In this document: piece by piece, positions 44,695 through 55,084 of the stretch | Position numbering within the stretch: position 1 is the stretch's first letter | Layout of the letters: every line of letters begins with the position of its first letter | NCBI GenBank assembly: GCA_025331125.1 | Contig: JAOALB010000150.1 | Location: 1 to 64,000, forward strand | DNA length: 64,000 bases | Reading direction: 5' to 3' | Source of the DNA: Mycogone perniciosa | Lineage: Eukaryota > Ascomycota > Sordariomycetes > Hypocreales > Hypocreaceae | Program-made: the position numbers and the translations under genes | The notes under the pieces: model-generated | The model's input: the letters and a program-made list of their open reading frames with translations, nothing else | What the model was told of the DNA's origin: nothing | Database searches by the model: none

Positions 44695-47122
44695 ATGAGC
44701 TCAGAGTACTCATATGACGAGCAGGTATGGAAATATCGCCATGTCGGATGATCACGGCCTCGCCTGCCCCTGTCCCCTCGCTGGGCCTTCCCCCCTCCCA
44801 CTCCCACTCCCACTCCCACTCCCACTGTCTCGTGGCCTTTGGCAAATGAGCTGATGCTAACAATTTTGCTCCTTACAGGGCCAGTTCTTCCCATTCTTCA
44901 TTCTGACCATCTCCGGCCTCGTCACTCTCCCTCTCACGTACAGTCTTTTCCGCCGAAGCACAGACGACGATGCGCTTGCGCCGCGCATCAAGTCAGACTA
45001 CAAACCCCAACATGGCGACGTGGTAGTGTCGCTGCGAGCAGCGCAGAAGAGAAAGCAAAGGAAGATCAAGAGGGCGCTGTTTGCGATAGCAGGATGGGTG
45101 CTCATGGGAGGCATGGTCTATCTGATCATTGTGACGCAGACGATTGTGCCGAAGATATGGAATCCCTACGATATCCTAGGCATCTCAGAGGTGAGAGAGG
45201 CAGTTCCATGCTGGGCTGGGTCGGGCTTACATCCTGGGCTATTGCTCCTCTTCATAACGGCGCATTAGAGCTAACATGGAAGCAATTCAGACGGCTACCG
45301 AGAAGCAGATCAAGTCTCACTACAAGAAGCTCTCCGTCAAGTTCCACCCTGACAAGGTCAGGCCAGACCCCTCCAAGAACGAGACTCTCGAAATGCTCAA
45401 CGACCGCTATGTTGAACTCACCAAAGCATACCAAGCCTTGACCGACGAGGATGTGCGGAACAACTTCATTCAGTACGGACATCCCGACGGCAAGCAGAGC
45501 TTCAGCATTGGAATCGCGTTACCCAAGTTCATCGTTTCGGAAGGCAACGGCAAGTACCTTGTCTTGCTCTACACCGGGCTGCTAGGCGTTCTGTTGCCTT
45601 ATCTTGTTGGCTCATGGTGGTATGGAACCAAGCGGAGGTCCAAGGAGGGTGTTCTTATGGAGAGTGCAAATAGCTTGTTTCGGCAGTACGACGAAGAAAT
45701 TGATGAGGGTGGTATCATCGCTGCTCTAAGCACTGGAAAGGAGTTTGATGCTGTCCTTAGGGGTGACCAGGCTGAGTTTGGCCTGTCCAAGATCGAGTCC
45801 CGGATCTCGGCCGAGGGCGAGGCCTCACCCTTTGCTTGTGGATTTTCCGTCAAGGACAAGGAGAAGCTTCAGGACCTCGATAGTGGCGTGCGACGCAAGG
45901 TTCTCGCTTTGCTTTGGGCTTACCTGGGACGTGTCGAGCTTGACGACGCAGCATTGACCAAGGCCAAGTTCGAGATTGCTGCAATTGCCCGAACATTGAA
46001 TCAGTCATTTGCCGCGATCGCATTGGCGTACGGTAACATCGGCCCTATCTCCGGCTCGTTCCTCGCCAACCAGTACCTCATCCAAGCCATCTCCCCGAAG
46101 TCCTCACCCCTCCTCCAGCTCCCTCATTTCACCAACAAGATTGCCCTGGCAGTTGAGGGTGATTCCAAGACTCACATGACTGTTCAACAATTTATGGATC
46201 TTCCTGATGCGCAACGGAGACAGCTTGCTGTTGGCAAGGGCCTTCTGAGTGAGCAGGAGTACAAGACAACTATCAGTGTCGGCAAGCAACTCCCTTACCT
46301 CCGCGTCGCCAAGGCATTCTTCAAGGTCACTGGCGAGCGTGTTATCATTCCCTCATCTCTTGTTTCCCTGGTCATCAAGGGCCGATTCATCCCCCCTGGT
46401 ACCGAGAATGTTCCTGCTGTTGATGAGCTGTCCCTGGAGGACATCGACCCCGCTGAAGATGACCTGGATGCTCTCATGGGCCGCAAGAAGACGACTATCA
46501 AGGGCCCTGATGGAAAGCCCCTTTCCGTCGAAGAGAACTCTGTTCTGCCACCACTCACCTTTGCGCCACACTACGCCCGCGAGCACACACCCAAGTGGTA
46601 CGCCTTCCTGAGCGACTCCAAGCAAGACAAGATGGCCGTTCCTCCTTTCACCTTTGACAAATTCGACCAGCCCATCTTTGATGAGCAGGGCAACCCTACT
46701 TTCGCTATGCAAACTCTCAAAGCTCAGTTCGCTGCTCCCCCCCAGGCTGGACACTACACATTTGTCATGCACGTTGTATGCGACTCGTATGTTGGCTTTG
46801 ACACTAAGATGGAAGTCACGCTGGTTGTCGAGGATGCTAGCAAGGCTGCTGAGATGGATGCCGAAGACGATATCAGCGAACCGGAGGAGGGTAAGTCCAC
46901 TTCCCCTTTTGCCTTTCCCCATCACCACATATTTAAAAAGAAACGAGAGAAAACTAACAGACCCTCCCCGCAGACTCGCTAGCCGGCCAAATGCAAGCTC
47001 TCAAGACCGGCCAGGCCCCCAAGCCCCGGAAAAAGCAAGACGATGACTCTGACGAGAGCGGAACAGAGGAGGAGGAGGATGACACCAGCGATACAAACAC
47101 TGACACCGAGGACGAGTCATAG
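44695..47122 (+). CDS. SEC63: ER translocon subunit Sec63 (J-domain protein)
   Basis: Exons 44695-44724, 44879-45190, 45291-46890 and 46974-47122 give 696 residues starting MSSEYSYDEQ. Three membrane segments lie at about residues 13-35, 75-100 and 205-225. A lumenal J domain (NPYDILGISE ... AYQALTDEDVR) with HPD at 133-135 sits between the second and third. The Sec63/Brl domain fills the remainder, and an acidic C-terminal tail (EEEEDDTSDTNTDTEDES) corresponds to the Sec62-binding tail. Sec63 recruits the Hsp70 Kar2/BiP to the Sec61 channel for post-translational import into the ER. The first exon codes only ten residues and its 154-nt intron carries a CCCACT minisatellite. Length is normal for the family. 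Confidence 0.95.
44796..44826. repeat. CCCACT minisatellite in SEC63 intron 1
   Basis: About five tandem copies of cccact lie inside the first intron, upstream of the likely branch site (gatgctaac, about 44862-44870). Confidence 0.9.
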
Positions 47123-47524
47123 TGGGAAACAATCCTTTTATTTTTAGAGTAAAAAAAAAGAAAGAATGAATCGAAGAGTGTAATCTTTTTTTTTTGGGTT
47201 CCGCTGGGAGATGGAATTCGGTTGCCGTGCTATGATGACGGCGTGGAGTTTTTCTAAGGCATTGTTGGGATCTTTTTTCCGTTTTTTTTTTGAGTTATCA
47301 ATCAATCAATCTAAGCAAGGACATTTGATTTCGTTTTTGTGGAACAAAAAACAGAAAGAAGAATACACGATTTCTGTGCTGTGCGCGAACACAAAGTTGG
47401 TGTACATCTATGTAAGGTATGTAATGTACGAGTATATGTGTATACCCTCCAAGAACGAATCCCCCTATCCCCGTATTTTCCATATTACTGCCAGTAGGAA
47501 CAAGACGAACAAGAACGATTTTTT
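47123..47524. other. Convergent 3' region, SEC63 / LCHN-like
   Basis: 402 bp with several T-rich runs (for example 47187-47195 and 47283-47291). It should contain both 3' UTRs. Confidence 0.6.
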
Positions 47525-49509
47525 TCAGCAGACTCTCACTCCACAGACTTCAACTCCCTTGCCCTCAATCTGTGCCTGCCTGCCAAAGTAAGTAGCCACA
47601 AGTTCCTGGACAAAGACGGTATCACCAGCACTCCAGACATCCAGCCCCATATTCTCAATGGAGCGGCTGTCAATGGTAATAGCATTGGCATCTGCATCCT
47701 CAGGGTCACTGGGTATTAACCCCTCGTCCTCTTCCGTGCCGGATCCATCCACCTGGTCGTTGTCTGGGTACGCCTCGTCAGAAGCGTCGACGAGATCCAC
47801 AAGGACGGTGAGCATCTGCGTGGTAAGACGATGGAAGTAAGCAATGATGGCAAGCTCGATGCGAGCTTCGCCATCATCATTTGCGCGGCGACCGGTTAGG
47901 GAGACGACGGAGTCGCTCAGGGGGTCAGCTTGCGAAGCTGATGATGATGGGGCAATAGACATGGAAGAGTTATTGGGTGTCAGGTCAGCGAGAAGAGCGG
48001 CATCACGGGCAGACTCTTCCTGTTCTTCTGACCGGAGCTGCTCGCCAGCGCTAGCCCACCACATGAAGCCATTGTAGGCAAGAGCTGTCCAGCTCAAGGG
48101 TTCGATGAGTTTGTCTGCAGTATCGTAGGTGTCATCCTTGACAACTCGGTTGGAGTGACTGGTCGGCGGTCGTATTGCCGAGGCCTCAGACCCTGGGGAA
48201 TCAGCATCCGGCCCAGGTGTAGTAGCGGGAGTTGCCGCAGCTAGGCGTGCGAGCCCGGTGCGGAGTGCATTGAAACGACGAAGATCGCGCTGCGTGGCCT
48301 TGATTGGTTTTCCACGGGGACATTCCACGACTGGCCATACTTTCTCCTTGGCATTTGTGGAGTAGTCCGGAGGCATGGTGATTAGCATATCCCACAGGGT
48401 ATCCTTCATTGCAAGGATGCTGTCGGTTGTACAAGCAATCCAGCCAGAGCCAGACTCATCATCGACAGCGCTGTCGCTGCTGCGGTCACGCTTCGACGCC
48501 TCCAGGTCCTCCAGGAGGAAAGGAATGTCATGCACGCCGATAGTGAATAAAGGCCGCAGACGCTGGGAGAGGGCGGGGGCGGGTAGTGCATCTGCGACTG
48601 AAAGTGGGATGTTGGAGAGGACGGAGATGTTATATACTGTAGCATTGTCAGCCGCGACCCAGGGAGCACGCATGGGTGATAATGGCGTACCAAAGTTGCA
48701 GATCTCATGCACCGGTGCATGGCACGAAATTAAGATACGCTGTCGAAGCAAGGCAGCTCGATGAATGGGGAAAATCAAGGGACCAAATCTGTCCAGCAGA
48801 CTGGTCAAACTCCATGCGGGATGGTATGGGGAAAGTTTGGGTTCGGGCTGGAGTAGCGATGTGCCATCAGTAGCAGAAGGTTTTCTGCTATGGGACTTGC
48901 GTGGTCGTTCTTGAACAGGGGAGATTGGGGTGTTGGCGATGGGCAAATCTGAAGGACCGTCTCCCTCTTTGGCCTTGTGAGTCTCCCAATACTTCTCTAG
49001 GATCTCGGTCTTGTTGCGATCCTTGGCAAGTTTCCTTTACCGCCCAATTAGCTTTGATATCCATGTCCAGGTATGAGCCATCGGCTAGAGAGCACTTACG
49101 ATGCCATTTCCTTCAAGAATTCGGCATGTCTCCAAGCCCGGCCTAACCTGCCATAGCTCAAAGGCACAAGGATGCCTACAGCAATCATGCGCGCATGCCT
49201 CGCCTCCTCCTCGTCGCATGGCTCGTTGACAAATGCGCTCAATCCGGCGTGGGCTCCATCATGCACGAAGTAGATGAGGTCATTGCTGACAGTGTGTAGC
49301 CCAGATGGCAGGGATTTGTACTCAACAAGGCCTTCAAGCTCGAGCCCGGGAACGGCGTGCTTCCAGGCAATTGTGTAGCCGGCCTTGACATCGAAATCGA
49401 TCAGGAATAGGGCGGAGATGGGGGGGAGATCGACGGATGAGGCAGCGGAGGCCGCGGAGGGGGGCGGAACGGAGAGGGTGGAGGGTTGGCCGTGGCGAGA
49501 CGGTGCCAT
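47525..49509 (-). CDS. LCHN/DENND11-like protein (DUF2347 + DUF4484 type)
   Basis: Exons 49509-49100 and 49034-47525 with a 65-nt intron give 639 residues. After a polar start, the core motif ALFLIDFDVKAGYTIAWKH and GLVEYKSLPSGLH, DLIYFVHD match the N-terminal longin/DENN-like module of LCHN proteins. Later blocks FGPLIFPIHRAALLRQRILI and FTIGVHDIPFL, with WIACTTDSILAMKDTLWDMLI, fit the DENN C-terminal half. The last section is acidic and ends in LVATYFGRQAQIEGKGVEVCGV. DENN-type proteins usually act as Rab GTPase exchange factors in membrane traffic; the fungal member's Rab is unknown, so the role is by family only. It is divergent from the acyltransferase gene. Confidence 0.8.
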
Positions 49510-50743
49510 GGCGATTCGAGATTATATGGAACAGGGCATTATATGGAATACTCGTTGCACAGGCAAGGCGGCGAAGGCGAACGGCGATAAGGAAGCTCGT
49601 ATGAGAGATTGCAGAGACGGCGCAAAGAGTCGATCAATGACAGGAGTACTTCGTACGTACTTGGTATAGCTAGCTGTCTGTCTGTTTGTACCGCAGTGGC
49701 TGGCCTCGAGCTGCAATCAATCAATCAATCAATCAATCAATTGCGAAGTGGGATGACGGCCTCCATCGCCATAATGCACGAGGAACGTACGTTGGGCTTT
49801 GCGGCTTGGCTTGGGTGAGAGAGCAGAGCAGGGATGCGGTTGCGAAACGTGCCTTCGGTTCGGATCGGATGTCTTGCTTTCACGTGACAGTGGGAGAGTT
49901 GACGATGCGCGGAGAAACGGAGTTTCCGAGTTCCGTCATCAACGGCCATATCACCGTCTTCATGATTATCGGTAGGTATTATCAGACACTCACATGTAAG
50001 TGATAGCGGAGCACCGTGTAAGCCGGTTCTGGGCATTGAAATCTAGAATAAGCCTCCAATGACCATACCAAATAGTAGGACTATTCATTACTTTGCACCA
50101 TCTATCTGCCAAGTAAAAGAATCAGCTATCCTACGGAGTACTAGTACTATTATTGATTCCCCAGATCCGATCAGAAGGCGCATCAGGTGCCCCGCCTCAC
50201 TTAAAAAAAAACCGCTGGGGACCCGCCAAATCAACTGAACCCCTCTGCTGACTTCATGCCATCGCCTCGCTTCTCTTCCCCAGCACATTCATTTGGCCCA
50301 AAAGCGCGAATCCTACCGCCGAGGCATTCGTTTGCACACCCACCATCCTTTTTTTTTTTCTTCTTATTTAGTTCCCGTGTCCAAGTTTCTACTCTCTCGT
50401 CTTCTCTATACTTCCTTATACTACTACTAGTACTAGTACCTCGAAGCATTGGAAGTGTAACTTTGGTATCTAGAAATACGGACTTCGCCGATCCCGATTC
50501 AGTCACACGCAGCAAAACGTCACGCACCCTCTCTCTCAGACAGACAGACAGACAGACAGAGCATGGAACCATAGCGCGAATCGCTGTTATAGCCAACTAT
50601 CCTTCTGCAAACCAACACGCCATCGTCGCCCCAATTGTCCGTCTTTGCGCCGATCCCATACGTCTGTCTAGTCTAGTACTCCGTACTACTATCCCCAACG
50701 CAACGCCACTCACTCCGCGCCGCGCCGCACCGCACTGCAAAAG
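49510..50743. promoter_or_regulatory. Divergent intergenic region, LCHN-like / acyltransferase
   Basis: 1.23 kb contain both promoters. Visible repeats are (CAAT)n at about 49712-49741, (CAGA)n at about 50538-50561, a T run at 50349-50358, and TACTTCGTACGTAC or TACGGAGTACTAG motifs at 49645-49660, 50133-50150 and 50675-50690. Short ORFs here look like chance. Confidence 0.5.
49712..49741. repeat. CAAT microsatellite
   Basis: About seven tandem copies of caat/aatc in the promoter region of the LCHN-like gene. Confidence 0.9.
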
Positions 50744-51714
50744 ATGGGCTCCCTCTTAGGATATCTCGCCAACTTCCTCCTGGGCTACGCTGCCCTCACC
50801 ATATCCTTCTACATGTTGTCCTTCGTCGTCCCCAAGGCGGCCTTCGTGGCCCGCGCCCTCGCTGCCTACATATCCCTTGCCGGATGCGCTCTCTTCGGCG
50901 CTGTGGCCTCTGTCGTCCTCACCCTCGTTGGCGAGCAGGGCATATCGCAATGGGCCACTGCGCGGGCTTACCACCACACCATGAGATACACCACTGGCAT
51001 TCAGTTCACCGTCGAAGACCCAAAGAACATCCTCGACACCACTCGGCCCGCCGTCTTCCTCGGCAACCACCAGACCGAGCTCGATATCCTCATGCTGGGC
51101 GCCATGTTCCCCAAGTACTGCAGCGTCACCGCAAAAGCCTCGCTGAAGCGCATGCCCTTCCTCGGCTGGTTCATGAGCCTTAGCGGCTCCATCTTCATCG
51201 ATCGCCAGAATAGCAAGGATGCTCGGTCCGCCATGGACGGCGCTGCCAATGAGATCAAGACCAAGAGGCAGAGCGTTTACATGTTCCCTGAGGGTACCCG
51301 GAGCTACACCAAGGAGCCCACTCTGCTGCCCTTCAAGAAGGGCGCTTTCCATCTCGCTGTCCAGGCTGGTGTCCCCATTGTGCCCTGTGTTGTGGCCAAC
51401 TACAGCCACATTCTCTATGTCCGAGACTTCGTCTTTAACTCTGGCACAGTTCCTATCAAAAGTAAGCAACATGCATGCCTCTCCCTCAATTTTGCATATA
51501 CGGTATTAACGCATCTTCTCCAGTCCTAGATCCCATCCCCACAACAGGTCTTACCGCTGCAGATGTTGACGAACTCGCCCGGACCACTCGCGAGCTTATG
51601 CTCAAGGAACTCTTCGCCCTAACTGAGAAGGCCAGGGGACGACCAATCGCCATGCCCGCCTCGACTGACAAGTCATCCACGGCCAAGAGCTCCGCCGTTG
51701 ACACCGGCAAATGA
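50744..51714 (+). CDS. SLC1: 1-acyl-sn-glycerol-3-phosphate acyltransferase (SLC1 type)
   Basis: Exons 50744-51461 and 51524-51714, separated by a 62-nt intron, code 302 residues. Two hydrophobic segments at the N-terminus (GYLANFLLGYAALTISFYML and LAGCALFGAVASVVLTLV) anchor it in the ER. The acyltransferase motifs are present: NHQTELD at 108-114 (catalytic His109 and Asp114), SGSIFIDRQN, and FPEGTRS at 181-187, followed by PIVPCVV. The enzyme acylates lysophosphatidic acid to phosphatidic acid, the common precursor of phospholipids and triacylglycerol. Length matches yeast Slc1 (303 residues). It is transcribed away from the LCHN-like gene. Confidence 0.96.
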
Positions 51715-52092
51715 ATCCCAACCTCAGCTCCCCTCAGCAAATCACGAAATTACGAGCATGGATATGAAGACTACGAGGCTATGAAGAGAGAAGAAGGAAG
51801 AAAGTGGGCTTAGAGAAAGAAGGTGGGTTTTTTTCGGCGAAACAGGCAGACGTGACACTCCACAAAGGCCGATTTCTTTTTTCTTGGATTTGATACCCAT
51901 AGACATCCCTTATGGCACGCAGATAGCATTTCTCGTCTCTCGTTTGCCTCCAATTATACCAGTCTAATAAGTCCAATAGAGGTATACATTCTTTTAGTAT
52001 TATCGTCATAGCAGTTTTAAGGCATTTGCGGTGATAGGAACCACTACTAGCATATGCTCAGTACAAACTCTAATAAATGTGTAAATTACATA
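51715..52092. other. Intergenic, acyltransferase 3' side
   Basis: About 380 bp with the acyltransferase 3' UTR and the degraded start of the PNP-NACHT pseudogene; nothing else seen. Confidence 0.55.
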
Positions 52093-53458
52093 TCTCATGG
52101 TTGTTTTACTAGCGGCGAAAGCAATGCTGGATGACCTCCATGAGACACTTGCAACACCTAAAAACGACGACAAGGCTTATATACTAGGGGCTATTGGGAA
52201 GCATAACTATCAGACCAAAATACAGCAAAATGTGAAGCTCCACACTGTATGCGTGGATAAGTGATCTTAAGTAATGCGACAATAACATTGTTGTAGTCTG
52301 TCTCCCCGAAGGAGATATTGGGACTAACTCGGCTGCGAATGTTGTGACCCAGATGGTCAATACCTTTTCATCGATAAGATTCTGTCTTATGGTCAGAATT
52401 GAGGGTGGTATTCCATCTCGAGTTCGACTAGGCGATGTCGTGGTTGGCGAGCCGGTTGGGGTGTATTCTGGAGTTGTTCAATGGGACCTCGGCAAGGAAA
52501 CTGGAGATGGCTTTGTTCGGACTGGATCATTGAACCGTCCTCCTAAGGCACTACTCACTGCTTTGACAGCTCTGAAGAGCAATCATGACATGGTGGAACC
52601 TAGGATATCTCAGTTTCTTGACGAGCTGAAGAAGAAATACCCAAGACTAGTGTCTAAGTATACATGGAGTGATCGCCTCAAAAACCCCGAGTTTGAACCT
52701 GATAATGCAAATCGTGCCCAAGGTAGGTGGTGGATCATCATATTTGCCATACTCCGGCGGGCAATTGTGGCTTTACTTGGGCTTCTATTGGGTCATGGGG
52801 CTTTTGCTGCGATCAAGAGAAACCACGCCGCTACCACCGCGGTTGCAGAGGATGAGAGAAAACCTGGGCACCCACACATTCACTACGGTTTGATTGCATC
52901 TGGGAACAGGGCCATAAAGGACCACGCTACTCGAGATAAGATCAACGAAAGTCTTGGTGGTCATATTCTTTGTGTTGAGATGGAAGCGGCGGGACTGATG
53001 AATAACTTTCCATGCCTCATCATCCGTGGTATCTGCGACTATGCAGACTTAAGACAGAATGATCACTGGCAGTGATATGCTGCAGCTATAGCTGCCGCAT
53101 ATACAAAGGAGCTTCTACAAACTGTACAGCCGGATCATGTTGAGGGGAGAGTCCGGTAAATGATTTCTTAACACAAGGTGGTCTATCCACTCTACCTTAG
53201 TCGAGCTGTGAGCGCTATAACTAATAATAGATATAGTTTACGACGAGATTGTGGCTACTCAAGAAAACGTAACTCACATTAATTCAAAAATGGATAAACA
53301 GGAAGAGAGAAAAGTCCTCGACTGGCTTATGCAGACAGACTACGGTCAGAAGCATAGTTCCTACCTTAGGGGACATCAATCAGGAACTGGTCAATGGCTC
53401 CCTAGGTCTGAGGAGTTCCGAAGCTGGCTTACAGCCAGCAAGCATACCCTTTTTTGCT
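52093..53458 (+). pseudogene. PNP-NACHT (NLR-like) pseudogene, 3'-truncated
   Basis: The remnant opens inside a PNP_UDP-type domain (LAAKAMLDDLHETL, YILGAIGKHN), then IVVVCLPEGDIGTNSAANV, FSSIRFCLMV, RLGDVVVGEPVGVYSGVVQ, IHYGLIASGN, VEMEAAGLMNNFPCLIIRGICDY. The N-terminal end of a NACHT module follows (KVLDWLMQTDYG, SGTGQWL, FRSWL, TLFC) and stops just before the P-loop. Lesions are a 79-bp insertion at 52208-52286, a lost start, a TGA after NDHWQ (53073), another stop near 53158, and truncation at about 53458. Intact relatives are PNP-NACHT-ankyrin/TPR proteins that work as fungal immune-like receptors or incompatibility factors. Confidence 0.85.
52208..52286. mobile_element. 79-bp insertion with 5-bp target duplication
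   Basis: ATAAC at 52203-52207 recurs at 52282-52286. Deleting one copy and the insert joins GKHN to IVVVCLP in perfect frame, as in homologues. The insert lacks a GT...AG structure, so it is not a normal intron. It is probably a tiny non-autonomous transposon or its remnant. Confidence 0.6.
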
Positions 53459-54130
53459 GGGATATTCTTGCGAGTGAACCAGCCACTCCAGTCAAACCTC
53501 TTCTTAATAGCCTCGACGGCTTTGGAAACTAAGCCTCCCAGCATGGCTACGCTGATCGCCGCTGCAGTCTTCTGGTACTCATTGGACCACGCGACAATGA
53601 AGAGCATCAATCCACTGAGCCAAAGAATTTCCTTAATGCAGTTGTTGTTGCGTTGTTTACGAGGAAGCAGAGCTTTCGATATGGACTTATCCCCATTGTT
53701 TGTCGCGATGCTTTGCGCCGACTGTCCTTTATTGTTTTCTCCCGTGGGCGATACTCCCGTATCTACCAGTGCCTTGATCACGCCTAATTCCTGGCGGCCC
53801 TTGGCCCCCCCTGCGACGTTTGACAATCTCCAGGAGTGGCGTAGAGTTGTCTTCAATCTCGGATGCCAATGTTGGGTCTGCTTGACAGGTAAGAAGCTTC
53901 ATGACAATGTCGCCAACATGGTCTTTGCTCTTGCTGCGACTACCCAGAGTGGAGGTCGTGCTCCAGGTCCCCATCTGCTTTGGCACCATGTTTGAGCAAC
54001 AATTCTACCCGTTGATAGCGGCCATTCCAAGCTGCTGCACCCAGTGGCGTCAAATACGTTTCGTGGTCGACCTCATTGATCTCCTTCTCATGACCATTTA
54101 GATCACTCTCTTACAGGGTGCCATTAGAGG
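53459..54130 (-). pseudogene. Ankyrin-repeat fragment, opposite strand
   Basis: The minus strand reads through shifts as ankyrin-like repeats: YLTPLGAAAWNGRYQRVELLLKHGA, then NSTPLLEIVKRR and GVIKALVDTGVSPTGENNKGQSA, then a hydrophobic tail LWLSGLMLFIVAW and MLGGLVSKAVEAIKKRFDW. At least two frameshifts or stops occur (near 53965 and 53820). It abuts the NACHT remnant tail to tail, as if the C-terminal part of an NLR had been inverted. It could instead come from another paralogue. Confidence 0.7.
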
Positions 54131-54179
54131 CTCTTTCAGAGATAAATCCCATCTTGCGCGGGGGAGGTGTTGAAGAAAC

Positions 54180-55084
54180 TCAAAGAAACATAATAGGGCA
54201 GTTAATATGATATTGCATTTCGATTTAGGAAAGTTGATAGACGCCAGTTCCCTCCCTGATCTCTCCTATTTACGTTCTCGTATAAGACCTATACGATCCA
54301 CGGTACACAACGAGAAGAGGAGCAACAAACCTCCTTCCTTGAATTTGACTGAGGTAAGTTGCCGAGAGTGGTGTGGTCCCTACGTTACTTGGCTTGCAGA
54401 CGGAATTGATAATATATTTACTGCTTTATACAAGTAGGTGGAAGGGTCTTGGTAATTCTGTTCGGATATTGTTATTATACACTACTATTAAACCTCCTGA
54501 AGCTAAAAGTAAAAGAAGATTATATATAAATATATTTAAATAATTAACTGTTCCGAAGTATGGAGTACGAAGTAATATTATAGGCTGAAGTCTTGTGGTA
54601 GATAGATTAGGCTATGCCTAATCCGGCCATAGAATGGCCACGTGCGAGAGAGAGTTGAATCAAGCCTTTATCTAGAGTCCCTCCTTGTTGCATTCTATAA
54701 GGCCAGTCCCTTCGCAAGGTTCTACCTTGAGGGATAAACTGCGTACTTCGCACGTTGGTGCTCATGCTAAGTTGGCGTAGTATCCCAGATTCAAGTGAAG
54801 TACGAAGTAGGTAGTTGACTATTATTGTCAATCATTACTAGGCATAATATTTCCACATAGGCTTCAAATGTATCGGATATAATAAGTATGTGTACGAAGT
54901 AAAGCCATAGATTAAGAAAAATAAAACCTTTCCTGTACGCCATCAGTTTGAGCTTCCAAACTCCTATCAGCGCCGCCCTCTTTTTCTTTCATTTCACACA
55001 TTACAAAAGGATACCCTATTCTCATGACACGAAACATTTTTTTTCACCGTCTACAAATCCGAACGAAAAAAAAAGCACACATAT
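54180..55084. other. Intergenic, no gene recognised
   Basis: About 900 bp, AT-rich near 54480-54545. TACGAAGTA-type motifs lie near 54560-54573, 54795-54810 and 54893-54902. The right end holds the 3' UTR of the gelsolin-like gene. Confidence 0.55.

Noticed and set aside
52720..52850. Membrane segment (RWWIIIFAILRRAIVALLGLLLG) inside the PNP domain as a real domain
   Set aside because: Homologues have a short hydrophilic linker here; it is more likely intronic or frame-shifted reading in a pseudogene.
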